Shown one piece after another: positions 1-8,612 of a stretch of DNA of 64,000 bases. Within the stretch, counting starts at the first letter, position 1. Every line of letters starts with the position of its first letter. Origin of the DNA: Algoriphagus oliviformis (GTDB lineage: Bacteria > Bacteroidota > Bacteroidia > Cytophagales > Cyclobacteriaceae); the NCBI RefSeq assembly GCF_017254915.1, contig NZ_JAFKCT010000004.1:1-64000 (forward strand), read 5' to 3'. A program made the position numbers and the translations under genes. The notes under the pieces were generated by a model. That model was not told where the DNA came from. It did no database searches and saw only the letters and a list, made by a program, of their open reading frames with translations.

Positions 1-274
1 TGGACCACAACCGCTTAGGCCGTGCTCTCCAGTGTTCCACTCCCGCTTTTCAACTTTCCCCCGCGCCGTCCGCGTCGATTGGGAGTGCAAATATCCCCCT
101 TTTTTCCTCCACAACAATACCCCGCACGAAAAAAAACACAACTTCCACGTAACTCCCTGGAAATGATCGGGGAAAAGTTTTGATGCGTTTTTCAGTAAAA
201 ACAAACTAAACATTCTGACATCTAGTCCAGAAAGCTGGTTCCTACAGAATATTATTTCAATAATCCCAAAACTA

Positions 275-1294
275 TCAATATCTAAAGAATGACTGCGTGG
301 CGTAGTACCTCTTTTTTGCACTCTTGGTTGAGAAAACATACCTCAAGGACACCTCATGCGCTCCACCTGACGGAGAAAAACCCAGTTTGGATATAGAATA
401 GTCAAAACTATACCCCAAGTCTATTCCCATGGGGATATTCACCCCAAGCAAAAAAACCAACGCCTCATTGTTGGGAAGTGAATACTTGGTCGGCAGCCCC
501 CGGTACCAAAGCCCCAATACCAAAGGCTCGAAGTAAAATTCCACTCCAAGATCCAGTTGTGAGAACTCCCCCTGCTTCTTATAGTTGAACCCCAGCGTGA
601 GCGAACGCTCTTGGTCAATGTTGTTGAAATAGTCGTTGATGTCACCCGGAGCCAAGCCGATTCGGTAGCCGCCATGCAGGGAATACTTCATCGGAAGCTG
701 ATTGGAGTCGTCAGCCAAATAGCTGATCTCAGGCTCCAGCAGATGGGCGACGGAAAATCCAAACCAAGCCCTTTCTCCATAATAGAGCAGGCCGGCGTGC
801 ACATCTGCGGAACGAATCTCACTGTCCCCTTCGAAGGACCCACCCGGCTCTCCCAGTATCTGACCCCGGTCGATGTCCAGCTGAGTACCGAGGATCACGC
901 GGTCAAACAACGCGTCCCTGGCCACCAGGCTCCCCTGCATCCCGGCTTGCAGGTAGCTTTTCTCCCCCAGCTGCAAGCGATAGGAGTACACCAGGCCGAT
1001 CTCATTCAGGCTGGTCTCGGTAAAAGACTCCTGAGCCCCTTGGAAAATAAGGCCAAAACCAGAATTGAGCTTTTCCTCATAATGGTCAAAATAGGCGGTA
1101 TAGGCGACGAAGCTTTCATCCATGGCAGGCCATTGGTTTCGGAAATTGACCCCGGCGCGGGTCAGACCCGTGCTGCCTGTGAAAGCGGGATTCAGATAGA
1201 TCGGGTTGGCATAGTATTGACTATACTGGATATCCTGGGCCAGAAGCCAAGAAGCGCAGCAAAGGAACAGACCGGTCAGCAGCAAGATTTTCAT
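275..1294 (-). CDS. PorP/SprF family type IX secretion-associated outer membrane protein
   Basis: The 339-residue product has a signal peptide ending near LLAQ and then the family opening DIQYSQYYANPIYLNPAFTG. The rest is rich in alternating aromatic/glycine beta-strand segments and ends in an aromatic residue (SFFRY), as expected for an outer-membrane barrel. In Flavobacterium, SprF is needed to export its partner adhesin SprB, and PorP is a T9SS component. Its ATG overlaps the stop of the upstream lectin/CHU_C gene by 4 bp, the usual pairing of a type B T9SS cargo with a dedicated SprF-like protein. I infer that it helps export or anchor that neighbour. Which member of the large family it is cannot be decided from sequence alone. 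Confidence 0.9.
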   Translation of the reverse strand: MKILLLTGLFLCCASWLLAQDIQYSQYYANPIYLNPAFTGSTGLTRAGVNFRNQWPAMDESFVAYTAYFDHYEEKLNSGFGLIFQGAQESFTETSLNEIGLVYSYRLQLGEKSYLQAGMQGSLVARDALFDRVILGTQLDIDRGQILGEPGGSFEGDSEIRSADVHAGLLYYGERAWFGFSVAHLLEPEISYLADDSNQLPMKYSLHGGYRIGLAPGDINDYFNNIDQERSLTLGFNYKKQGEFSQLDLGVEFYFEPLVLGLWYRGLPTKYSLPNNEALVFLLGVNIPMGIDLGYSFDYSISKLGFSPSGGAHEVSLRYVFSTKSAKKRYYATQSFFRY

Positions 1295-3639
1295 CGGATC
1301 AGTCTGAATTTCCCACTTTGCTTTACCTTCTCTCCATCAGTCGCCGTGCCGTTGACGCGATAGGCATACACGCCTGCATCCATAAGTTTGCCTTTCAGTG
1401 TCCCATCCCATCCTTCGGTATCGATGTCGTCGGTACGGAAGATCAATTCTCCCCAGGTGTTGAAAATCAAAAGCTCGAAACTGACCAATCCCTTTTGCTT
1501 GGGGAGAAAGGTTTTGTTTTGGGCCTCCGTGGGAGTAAAGCCCGTGGGCACCATCAGCCGGTAGCTCCGCGTGATCGAAATGGCCTTTTGGACGCTTTGC
1601 TGACAGCCATACTGGTCTGTGATCAACAGCTCCACTTCAAAGTCTCCCTTTCTGCCAAAAACATGGGTTGGGCTTTGCTCCTGTGATACCGCCCCATCCC
1701 CAAAGCTCCACTCCCAAGCGACAGCCCGCTCGTCCGCCAGGTTTACAAACTCGATGGGATCGTCGGGAAAAACCCCTCCGTCCACATCGTCTTTTACCCC
1801 GGTGTCTTTCACTCCGTAGTCAAAGTCCGCTTCGAGCTCCAGTTCCTGAATCACAATCTCAACCGAAATGGGATCAGAATAGCAGTCCAAGGCCTTTCGC
1901 TTGACGCTCAATTCATAGCTGCCTGCTGTTTCCACCGTTTTGAGCTGCTCATTCATCAGCACCTGCCCCATTCCCACCAGGCGGTAGTCGTATTGCTCTT
2001 CATCGTAGCCCGAAATTTCCGCGGTCAGATCCACCACTTGGCCTGGCACACAGCCCACCACCGGGGAGTCGATGTCCGAGTCCGGCAATCCAGGAAGACT
2101 CACCTTGACGCGGTTGCTCGAGGCAGGACAGTTCTTTTTGTTAAAAGCCCACACTTCATACTCGCCTCCCTCTCCCGTGGTAAAGGAAGCCCCGGCCGCT
2201 CCCTCTATCAAAACTCCGTCTTGGTACCATTCATAGCGCTCATAGATTTCGCCACCCAGCCCCTCCAAGGTCACCGACTCCCCCGCACAAATATCCACTT
2301 GGTCGATCTCCTCGCTTTTGCCGGACACCCGCAGACTTATCGGCTCCGGAGACTCCTCTATCTTAATGGTAATAGAATTGCCGCCGGAAGTTTTCCCATA
2401 GCTATCGGTGAGCGTATAGTAGATGGTCACTTCCTTGCCCATATACGCTTCGTTGGGAAAAAAGGAAAAACTGTTTTGCTCGTCTCCCGCAGCAAAAATC
2501 CCCTCCGGCAGCACCAGCAAGCGGTTTTGCTCTAGGCATCTGGCTCGCTGACACACATCCTCCCCCATCGCCTCAATCTCCTCGGCGGAGGCAAACAACT
2601 GCAGGCATCGCAGCACGCTGTTTTCATTGGGAAGTAAAATATCTTCCTCAGGAATGACAAATGGATTTTCTTGGCCAGCACAAGAAGCCAAACCAGTGAG
2701 GTCAGTTGCCTCTGGAATGTGCAGGGCCTGGTCAGCAGAGACCTCTACGATGAGATTTCGGATTTCGTGGAAATTGGTCTCTCCACCGGTGGATGCGGCA
2801 AACCCGATCTTGAGGTTTTGGGGAGCGGGAAATGAAAAATCATATCCGGGAAAAATCGTAACCAGCCTGGGCTTGCCCGCCTCCGTCGTCACCTCCATCT
2901 CGAGCTTCACAAGGTATCCCGTACCCGAAGGATGCGGCTCCAATTCGAGGAACACCTTACGATAGCCTATACTATTGGGATCGGTCACACGCTGCGTGCC
3001 TGGGCCACCGGAACTCAGGGGAAAACGATACTGGACGTCAAGCGCCAAGTCCGGCGCATTGGCCGGCGGGCTATGCGTTATCCTACCGATCACGTAATCG
3101 TAGCCCGTGAGCCCCGCCCCTCCTTTTCTCAGCGTAATGCTATTGGGAAACAAGTCCGTGGAGCCCTGCAAAAAGCCTCCCGACTTTCCCTCGGTGGTGT
3201 TGCTATAATTGCCAAAAGCATCGAAACCCAACCCCAGGTATGCGCCGGTCAATCCAGGCTGTTCGTTGCGCGGAGCATATCCTAAAGACCCCCCAAATCC
3301 GCCCGGTGCGAAATTGTCCACATCCGCATCGAACAAAAAAATTGAAAGTCCATCTGCCCCCGTGCCTCCATACATAAAATATTCAAATTCAACCTTGACT
3401 CCGTAGTTGGAAGGAAAAGGCATATTTATATACACATACCCATTTTGATAAGTCAAATTAGCGGTCAATCTCAACACACCTCCAGTCATGTCAACCGATT
3501 CACCAAAAAGAGTTTCAGCAAAAGCACTTTCAGTTTGAAAACTTTCGCAGTAGGGAAAGCCCACCTGGGCACTGGCCGGCTTGGCCAATAGCACAAAAAG
3601 TAAAAAAAACAGAAATCTATAGATTGCCTTCAAGTCCAA
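1291..3639 (-). CDS. Lectin-like/PKD surface protein with gliding-motility-associated C-terminal domain (T9SS type B cargo)
   Basis: Exported multidomain protein of about 782 residues. After a signal peptide (ending PASAQ) comes an L-type-lectin-like region of roughly 260 residues (GLSIFLFDADVDNF, then LGLGFDAFGNYS), an Ig/PKD-like middle, a clear PKD domain (WEWSFGDGAVS) and a C-terminal CHU_C/gliding-associated domain (ELLIFNTWGELIF ... GWDGT). That last domain is the type B T9SS sorting signal. No ATG precedes the signal peptide. The frame opens at a TTG at 3726, but that lies upstream of the purA terminator hairpin; the TTG at 3639 gives a normal signal peptide, so I prefer it. The stop overlaps the PorP/SprF gene. 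The role is probably surface carbohydrate binding or adhesion; the ligand is unknown. Confidence 0.85.
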   Translation of the reverse strand: MDLKAIYRFLFFLLFVLLAKPASAQVGFPYCESFQTESAFAETLFGESVDMTGGVLRLTANLTYQNGYVYINMPFPSNYGVKVEFEYFMYGGTGADGLSIFLFDADVDNFAPGGFGGSLGYAPRNEQPGLTGAYLGLGFDAFGNYSNTTEGKSGGFLQGSTDLFPNSITLRKGGAGLTGYDYVIGRITHSPPANAPDLALDVQYRFPLSSGGPGTQRVTDPNSIGYRKVFLELEPHPSGTGYLVKLEMEVTTEAGKPRLVTIFPGYDFSFPAPQNLKIGFAASTGGETNFHEIRNLIVEVSADQALHIPEATDLTGLASCAGQENPFVIPEEDILLPNENSVLRCLQLFASAEEIEAMGEDVCQRARCLEQNRLLVLPEGIFAAGDEQNSFSFFPNEAYMGKEVTIYYTLTDSYGKTSGGNSITIKIEESPEPISLRVSGKSEEIDQVDICAGESVTLEGLGGEIYERYEWYQDGVLIEGAAGASFTTGEGGEYEVWAFNKKNCPASSNRVKVSLPGLPDSDIDSPVVGCVPGQVVDLTAEISGYDEEQYDYRLVGMGQVLMNEQLKTVETAGSYELSVKRKALDCYSDPISVEIVIQELELEADFDYGVKDTGVKDDVDGGVFPDDPIEFVNLADERAVAWEWSFGDGAVSQEQSPTHVFGRKGDFEVELLITDQYGCQQSVQKAISITRSYRLMVPTGFTPTEAQNKTFLPKQKGLVSFELLIFNTWGELIFRTDDIDTEGWDGTLKGKLMDAGVYAYRVNGTATDGEKVKQSGKFRLIR

Positions 3640-3679
3640 GCATTTTGGTATCCTAAATAAAATGACAATGGCACTATAA

Positions 3680-3712
3680 ACCAAAAGCTCCTGGAGGAGA
3701 ACTCCAGGAGCT
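3680..3712 (-). terminator. Rho-independent terminator after purA
   Basis: A perfect 11-bp stem (AAGCTCCTGGA and its complement) with a 7-nt loop. Read on the minus strand it is followed by TTTTGGTTT. It lies between the purA stop (3736) and the signal peptide of the next gene, so the CHU_C gene probably has its own transcript starting below this point. Confidence 0.75.
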
Positions 3713-3735
3713 TGGTATATCTGCAAACAGATTTT

Positions 3736-5007
3736 CTATCTCATAATAGTCTGAACCCGATCCGGACCGACAGAGACCAACTTGATCGGCACCTTCAGTT
3801 CAGCCTCCAAAAAGGCCACGTAGTCCTTCAACTCCACCGGAAACTCCTCGTATGACCGAACCTCGGCCAGGGAGCAGTTCCAGCCTTTCAGGGTCTGGTA
3901 CACCGGCTTCACTTCTGTGTCGGTGATTTCGAAGCTCAGCTTGTCGATCTTTTCCCCGTCGGGAAGCTCATATTGGGTACACACCTTGATTTCTTCGAAA
4001 ATATTCAGCACGTCAGCCTTCATCATGAACAGTTGCGTCACGCCGTTGATCATGATGGAGTATTTCAAGGCAGGGAGATCCAGCCAACCGCATCTGCGGG
4101 GACGGCCGGTGGTGCTACCAAACTCGTTGCCTTCCTTTCTCATCGCTTCCCCGGTCTCATCGAAGAGCTCGGTAGGGAAAGGACCGCTCCCCACTCGGGT
4201 GCAGTAGGCCTTGAAGATGCCAAATACCTCACCGATCTTGGAAGGAGCCACACCGAGGCCAGTGCATGCACCGGCAGTCATGGTGGTGCTGCTGGTCACA
4301 AAAGGATAGCTGCCAAAGTCCACGTCCAGCAAAGAGCCCTGCGCCCCTTCAGCCAAAATCCTCTTGTCGGAGGAAAGGGCCTCATTGACCACATATTCGC
4401 TGTCGATCAGATTGAGCGTTTTGACAAACTCCACCGCCTCGAAAAACTGTGTCTCCATTTCTTCCAGCTTGTCCACCGGGAAGTCATAGAAAGAAAGCGT
4501 AGTCTTGTGCTTTTCTACCAGCACCTGATACTTCTCCGCAAAGTCCGGGCTCAGGATATCCCCGACGCGAAGTGCGGAGCGTCCGATCTTGTCCTGGTAA
4601 GTCGGGCCGATACCCTTCAGCGTGGAGCCGATTTTCTTGTCGCCCTTGGACTGCTCATAGGCGGCATCCAACAGCTTGTGGGTTGGTATAATGATGGTGG
4701 CTTTCTTGGAGACCACCAGATTTTTTTGATAATCGATGGAAAACTTGCCCAAGCCCTCGATCTCCTTTTTGAGAATGATCGGGTCGAGGACGACGCCGTT
4801 TCCGATTATGTTTAGGATCTGGGATCTGAAAATCCCCGAAGGTATCTGGTGCAGGACATGCTTGATCCCGTCAAACTCCAGGGTGTGGCCGGCATTGGGG
4901 CCTCCCTGAAATCTGGCAACTACCTCATACTGAGGAGCCAGCACGTCAACAATTTTTCCTTTTCCTTCATCTCCCCACTGGAGACCCAGCAATACATCCA
5001 TCTTCAT
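3736..5007 (-). CDS. purA: Adenylosuccinate synthase
   Basis: Catalyses GTP-dependent condensation of IMP with aspartate to adenylosuccinate, the committed step to AMP, in the cytoplasm. The 423-residue length is normal. The N-terminus carries the GTP/IMP-binding signature QWGDEGKGKIVD, followed by the conserved NAGHT segment with its catalytic His and a GIGPTYQDKIGR segment. The C-terminal part has STTGRPRRCGWLD and ends with the usual SVGPDRVQTI motif. The start is the ATG at 5007; a second Met two codons later is an alternative. It ends in a strong hairpin terminator, so it appears monocistronic or the last gene of its transcript. Confidence 0.97.
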   Translation of the reverse strand: MKMDVLLGLQWGDEGKGKIVDVLAPQYEVVARFQGGPNAGHTLEFDGIKHVLHQIPSGIFRSQILNIIGNGVVLDPIILKKEIEGLGKFSIDYQKNLVVSKKATIIIPTHKLLDAAYEQSKGDKKIGSTLKGIGPTYQDKIGRSALRVGDILSPDFAEKYQVLVEKHKTTLSFYDFPVDKLEEMETQFFEAVEFVKTLNLIDSEYVVNEALSSDKRILAEGAQGSLLDVDFGSYPFVTSSTTMTAGACTGLGVAPSKIGEVFGIFKAYCTRVGSGPFPTELFDETGEAMRKEGNEFGSTTGRPRRCGWLDLPALKYSIMINGVTQLFMMKADVLNIFEEIKVCTQYELPDGEKIDKLSFEITDTEVKPVYQTLKGWNCSLAEVRSYEEFPVELKDYVAFLEAELKVPIKLVSVGPDRVQTIMR

Positions 5008-5104
5008 TTGATGCGCGATCTTAGCTTACTATTGAGTTTTTAAAGCGCGAAAGTCGCCATAAGGGCAGGGAAAACCAAGGAAAAAAGACTTTATATTTCG
5101 GCTG

Positions 5105-5140
5105 AAAAAACAAAACCAAGCGGGTTTTCCAGCTTGGTTT
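5105..5140 (-). terminator. Rho-independent terminator of the fur-STAS transcript
   Basis: A 9-bp stem (AAACCAAGC paired with GCTTGGTTT) with a 10-nt loop. Read on the minus strand it is followed by a T-rich run (TTTTGTTTTTT). It lies about 50 bp beyond the STAS-gene stop and separates it from purA. Confidence 0.75.
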
Positions 5141-5191
5141 CCTTTTCTACATCCCGTCCAGAGTCGATCCTGGGACGGGGCCCGCAAGGTC

Positions 5192-5533
5192 TCAGTGTTT
5201 GGACTTGAACTCATCCACGGAGTCATACACCGTGAAAATATTGTTCAGTTTGGTGATGATCAGCAGCTTTTTGACATGCTCCGAGGGCGCGGTGAGGTAG
5301 ACCTCCCCGCCGACGTTCCGCATTTTGGTCAGGATGGTGATCAGCAGTCCTATCCCGCTGGAGCTGATGTAGCGGACTTCGCTCAGGTCGATGACAAAAG
5401 TCCTTTCACCCTCTTGAATTGCGTCCGAAACGATCTCTACCAGTTTTGGCCCCACTTCGTCCCCGATCAGGTCGCCTTCGATAAAAAGGTAATTGGCCTT
5501 GTCGTCTTTGCTGGTATTATAGGTTAGCTTCAT
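5192..5533 (-). CDS. STAS-domain anti-sigma factor antagonist (SpoIIAA-like)
   Basis: Single-domain STAS protein of 113 residues. The segment [19 protein letters not shown] matches the phospho-acceptor loop of anti-sigma factor antagonists, with the candidate phosphoserine in the SSSG run. Family members switch between free and serine-phosphorylated forms to sequester a kinase/anti-sigma factor. No partner serine kinase, phosphatase or sigma factor is encoded nearby, so its partner must lie elsewhere. The ATG lies 17 bp inside the 3' end of fur, so the two genes are translationally coupled. The product is cytoplasmic and lacks signal or membrane segments. Confidence 0.88.
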   Translation of the reverse strand: MKLTYNTSKDDKANYLFIEGDLIGDEVGPKLVEIVSDAIQEGERTFVIDLSEVRYISSSGIGLLITILTKMRNVGGEVYLTAPSEHVKKLLIITKLNNIFTVYDSVDEFKSKH

Positions 5534-6005
5534 GCTCCTCTTCTTTTTTTGGATTTTGGCAATTGCCGTTGTTACAGGTCCCGTACAGCATCAGCGAGTG
5601 GTGCAGGACTTTGAAATTCAATATTTCCCCTACGGTGTTTTGGATGTTTTGGATACGCGGATCACAGAATTCGTACACCTTGCCGCACTCCACACAGATC
5701 ATGTGGTCGTGCTGCTTGTAGCCGTAGGATTTTTCAAACTGGGCGAGATTCTTGCCAAACTGGTGTTTCGTCACCAAATCACACTCTACCAGCAGGTCAA
5801 GCGTGTTGTACACCGTCGCGCGGCTGACGCGGTAGTTTTTGTTTTTCATGCTGATGTAGAGGCCCTCTACATCAAAATGGCCCGTACGGCTGTAGATCTC
5901 TTCCAGGATCGCATAGCGTTCGGGGGTTTTTCGGAGCTTCTGGTTTTCTAGATATGCGGTAAATATCTTTTTGACCTCTTCGAAATGTGCGGTATTCAAA
6001 GGCAT
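5517..6005 (-). CDS. Fur-family metal-dependent transcriptional repressor
   Basis: 162-residue Fur-superfamily protein. A winged helix ([20 protein letters not shown] ... [14 protein letters not shown]) is followed by a dimerisation/metal domain. Visible metal ligands are the HDH pair (H99, H101), CVEC (C104, C107) and a C-terminal pair C144/C149, together a structural zinc site plus a regulatory site. Whether it senses iron (Fur), peroxide (PerR) or zinc (Zur) cannot be settled by eye. It sits between rel (50 bp upstream) and the STAS gene it overlaps. A TAnnTTTG -7 element immediately upstream suggests its own promoter in addition to readthrough from rel. Confidence 0.9.
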   Translation of the reverse strand: MPLNTAHFEEVKKIFTAYLENQKLRKTPERYAILEEIYSRTGHFDVEGLYISMKNKNYRVSRATVYNTLDLLVECDLVTKHQFGKNLAQFEKSYGYKQHDHMICVECGKVYEFCDPRIQNIQNTVGEILNFKVLHHSLMLYGTCNNGNCQNPKKEEEHEANL

Positions 6006-6021
6006 TTTCTGCGTTTTTTTT

Positions 6022-6029
6022 CAAATATA
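6022..6029 (-). promoter_or_regulatory. Candidate -7 element (TATATTTG) upstream of fur
   Basis: On the minus strand TATATTTG matches the Bacteroidota -7 consensus TAnnTTTG and ends 16 nt before the fur ATG. No good TTG is visible at the -33 position, so the promoter call is weak. Confidence 0.4.
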
Positions 6030-6055
6030 ACTTTTGTCTCCCATAAAAGATTCAC

Positions 6056-8272
6056 TCAGTCGAAACGGGTCACCTTGATGATGCCATTTACCTGCTGGAG
6101 ATTTTTGATGAGATGGTCCAGATGCTCAGTGCTGTGGACGTAGAGCTTGATGGCTCCCTCGAATATCCCCGCATCGGAATCCACGGTGATGGAGCGCATG
6201 TTCACCTTCAACTCGTTGGAGATGACTTTGGTGACGTCGTTGATCAATCCCACCCGGTCGGTTCCCAGGATTCTCAGGCCGGCGAGGAAGGCAATCTCCT
6301 TCTGGCTGGTCCATCTGGCCTTGATCACCCGGTTGCCGTGGTTGGAAAGCAGCTCCAGTGCGTTGGGGCAGGAAGTCCGGTGGATCTTGATGCCTTCGTT
6401 GATCGTGACAAAGCCAAAGACATCGTCCCCCGGGATAGGGTTGCAGCATTTGGCCAAAATGTAGTCCACCACATCCATGTCCTCCCCGATCAGCAGCTGG
6501 TCATGCTCGGCGCCTTTGAGGTTTTTGATCTCTTTGGTAAAGGACGACTCGTCCTTTACCTTCTCGCTGACCTTGCTTTTGCTTTTGCGGCTTTCCTTGA
6601 AGTCTTTGAAGGCCTTGATGGACGTAGGGTCGATGATGCCCTTTCCCACTCTATAGTAAAACTCATTGGCCGTCTTCAGCTCAAAATAAGCCCGCAGCTG
6701 CTCCACGCGCTCGGAGGTAAACTCCATCTTCATGGCCTTGAGCTTTCGCTGCACGATCTCCCGCCCGTCCAAAATCGCCGATTTCTTTTCTTCCCTCAGC
6801 GCATCCTTGATTTTTGCCTTGGCTCGGGAGGTGACGACGTTGTTTAGCCAGTCCTCGGTTGGCTTTTGCTTGCTCGAGGTCAGGATCTCGACCTGGTCAC
6901 CGTTTTTCAACTTGTGGCTGATAGGCACGAGCCGCTGGTTGACTTTGGCTCCGATGCATTTCGCACCGATCTCCGTGTGGATCTCAAACGCAAAATCCAA
7001 GGCCGTGGACCCGACGGGGAGCACCTTCAGGTCACCTTTTGGGGTAAAGACAAACACCTCGTCATGGAAGAGATTACCCCGGAAATCGTCCATAAACTCG
7101 ATGGCATTCCCATCGTTTGACTCCAGGATCGCGCGCACTTGGCCAATCCAGTCGTCAAGTCCAGAGCCCGATTTGCCCGTACTGTCCTTGTCCTTGTATT
7201 TCCAGTGAGCGGCATAGCCCCGCTCGGCAATCTCATCCATCCTGGCTGTCCGGATCTGGACTTCCACCCACTGGCCGGTATTGCTCATGACTGTGGTGTG
7301 AAGCGACTCGTAGCCATTGGACCGCGGCGTACTGATCCAGTCACGCAGGCGGTCCGGATTGGGCCGGTAAAAATCCGTCACCATGGAGTACACCTGCCAG
7401 CAGTCGGCCTTTTCGTTTTCCAGTTCACTTTCCAAAATGATCCGGATCGCAAAGAGGTCGTAAACCTCCTCAAAAGGAATCCCCTGCTTTTTCATCTTAT
7501 TATAGATGGAAAAGACCGACTTTGGCCTCCCTTTCACCATGAACTTAAAACCCTGCTTCACCAGTTCCTCTTCGATGGGCTGGACAAATGTCTTGATAAA
7601 CTTGTTCCGGTAGCTCTTGGATTCGGCGATCTTCTTGACGATCTCTTTATAGGTGTCCGTGTCGGTATATTTAAGGTAAAGATCCTCCAGCTCTGACTTG
7701 ATCGTGTAGAGCCCCAGGCGGTGTGCCAGTGGAGCGTAGAGGTACATGGTCTCGGAGGCGATCTTCAGCTGCTTGTGCCGCGGCATGCTCGACAGCGTCC
7801 GCATGTTGTTCAGACGATCGGCCAGCTTGATCAGGATCACGCGCACATCGTCCGAGAGGGTAAGGAGCATTTTGCGGAAGTTTTCCGCCTGCTGGGAACT
7901 CCCATATTCGAAGACGCCCGAGATCTTGGTCAGCCCGTCGATGATCGTCATGACTTTGTGGCCAAACTCCCGCTCAATGTCCTCCAGCTCCAAGTCGGTG
8001 TCCTCCACCACATCGTGGAGCAGTGCGGCGATGATCGAGGTCGTACCCAGACCTATCTCTTCCACACAGACCAGAGCCACTTCCAGGGGATGATAGATGT
8101 AGGGCTCCCCGGATTTTCTCCTCATATCCTTGTGGGCTTCGAGGGAAATGTTGAAGGCCTTTTTGATCAGCTTGGTGTCCCCTTGCTTGAGAATCGGCTT
8201 GGCCTGCTTGAGAATTTTTCTATATCGCTTGAGAATTTGCTTTCGTTCTTCTTCGACGTCCACAGGGATCAT
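6056..8272 (-). CDS. rel: Bifunctional (p)ppGpp synthetase/hydrolase, RelA/SpoT family
   Basis: 738-residue long RSH protein that makes and degrades the alarmone (p)ppGpp. The N-terminal HD hydrolase keeps its metal/catalytic residues (H61, H86-D87, E90-D91, D152/N155), so hydrolysis should be active. The synthetase domain has GRPKSVFSIYNKM and SNGYESLHTTV. Its RLRD motif keeps the basic residue of bifunctional enzymes (RxKD type), not the acidic EXDD of RelA, so synthesis is probably also active. A TGS domain (VFTPKGDLKVLPVGSTALD), a zinc-finger-like region (YILAKCCNPIPGDDV) and a C-terminal ACT domain follow. It is probably the main RSH enzyme. fur lies 50 bp downstream. Confidence 0.96.
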   Translation of the reverse strand: MIPVDVEEERKQILKRYRKILKQAKPILKQGDTKLIKKAFNISLEAHKDMRRKSGEPYIYHPLEVALVCVEEIGLGTTSIIAALLHDVVEDTDLELEDIEREFGHKVMTIIDGLTKISGVFEYGSSQQAENFRKMLLTLSDDVRVILIKLADRLNNMRTLSSMPRHKQLKIASETMYLYAPLAHRLGLYTIKSELEDLYLKYTDTDTYKEIVKKIAESKSYRNKFIKTFVQPIEEELVKQGFKFMVKGRPKSVFSIYNKMKKQGIPFEEVYDLFAIRIILESELENEKADCWQVYSMVTDFYRPNPDRLRDWISTPRSNGYESLHTTVMSNTGQWVEVQIRTARMDEIAERGYAAHWKYKDKDSTGKSGSGLDDWIGQVRAILESNDGNAIEFMDDFRGNLFHDEVFVFTPKGDLKVLPVGSTALDFAFEIHTEIGAKCIGAKVNQRLVPISHKLKNGDQVEILTSSKQKPTEDWLNNVVTSRAKAKIKDALREEKKSAILDGREIVQRKLKAMKMEFTSERVEQLRAYFELKTANEFYYRVGKGIIDPTSIKAFKDFKESRKSKSKVSEKVKDESSFTKEIKNLKGAEHDQLLIGEDMDVVDYILAKCCNPIPGDDVFGFVTINEGIKIHRTSCPNALELLSNHGNRVIKARWTSQKEIAFLAGLRILGTDRVGLINDVTKVISNELKVNMRSITVDSDAGIFEGAIKLYVHSTEHLDHLIKNLQQVNGIIKVTRFD

Positions 8273-8347
8273 AAGGGTGGAATTTTATTCAAAATTGGGA
8301 CTGTGATCATTTCATTCCACGTTTTTGGGAAATATTTTTTCTGACAC

Positions 8348-8379
8348 TTGTGAAAAAGTAAATTATGTTTTTACCTTTG
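8348..8379 (+). promoter_or_regulatory. Bacteroidota-type promoter of tRNA-Leu
   Basis: TTG at 8348-8350 and TACCTTTG at 8372-8379 match the -33 TTG and -7 TAnnTTTG elements of the Bacteroidota primary sigma factor, with a 21-nt spacer. The tRNA begins 60 nt downstream, leaving a short processed leader. Confidence 0.7.
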
Positions 8380-8438
8380 CATCCACAATTGGAAAAGGAG
8401 ATCATTGATCAAATAATCTCGGTCTGATTGAATCCAAT

Positions 8439-8520
8439 GCGGATGTGGCGAAATTGGTAGACGCACTAGACTTAGGATCTAGCGCCGCGAGGCATGGGGG
8501 TTCGAGTCCCTCTATCCGCA
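8439..8520 (+). tRNA. tRNA-Leu (anticodon UAG)
   Basis: An 82-nt class II tRNA. The acceptor stem GCGGATG pairs with TATCCGC (one G-U), with discriminator A at 8520. The anticodon stem CTAGA/TCTAG closes the loop CTTAGGA, with anticodon TAG at 8473-8475. A long variable arm (GCGCCGCGAGGCATG region) and a GGTTCGAGTCC T-arm follow. CCA is not encoded. It reads CUN leucine codons. Confidence 0.97.
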
Positions 8521-8612
8521 CAGCATCAAGCCCTCAATCACTCCACTGTTTTAGATCAGACAGGAAAGAGATTGGGGGTTTTTAGTTCATCATCTGTTTA
8601 ATTTTATACACC

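Noticed and set aside
1..274. Left edge of the window
   Set aside because: No gene, terminator or clear promoter could be supported; AT-rich with short repeats of A only.
611..1363. 250-codon plus-strand ORF opposite the PorP/SprF gene
   Set aside because: No domain, and the opposite strand holds a recognised family with signal peptide.
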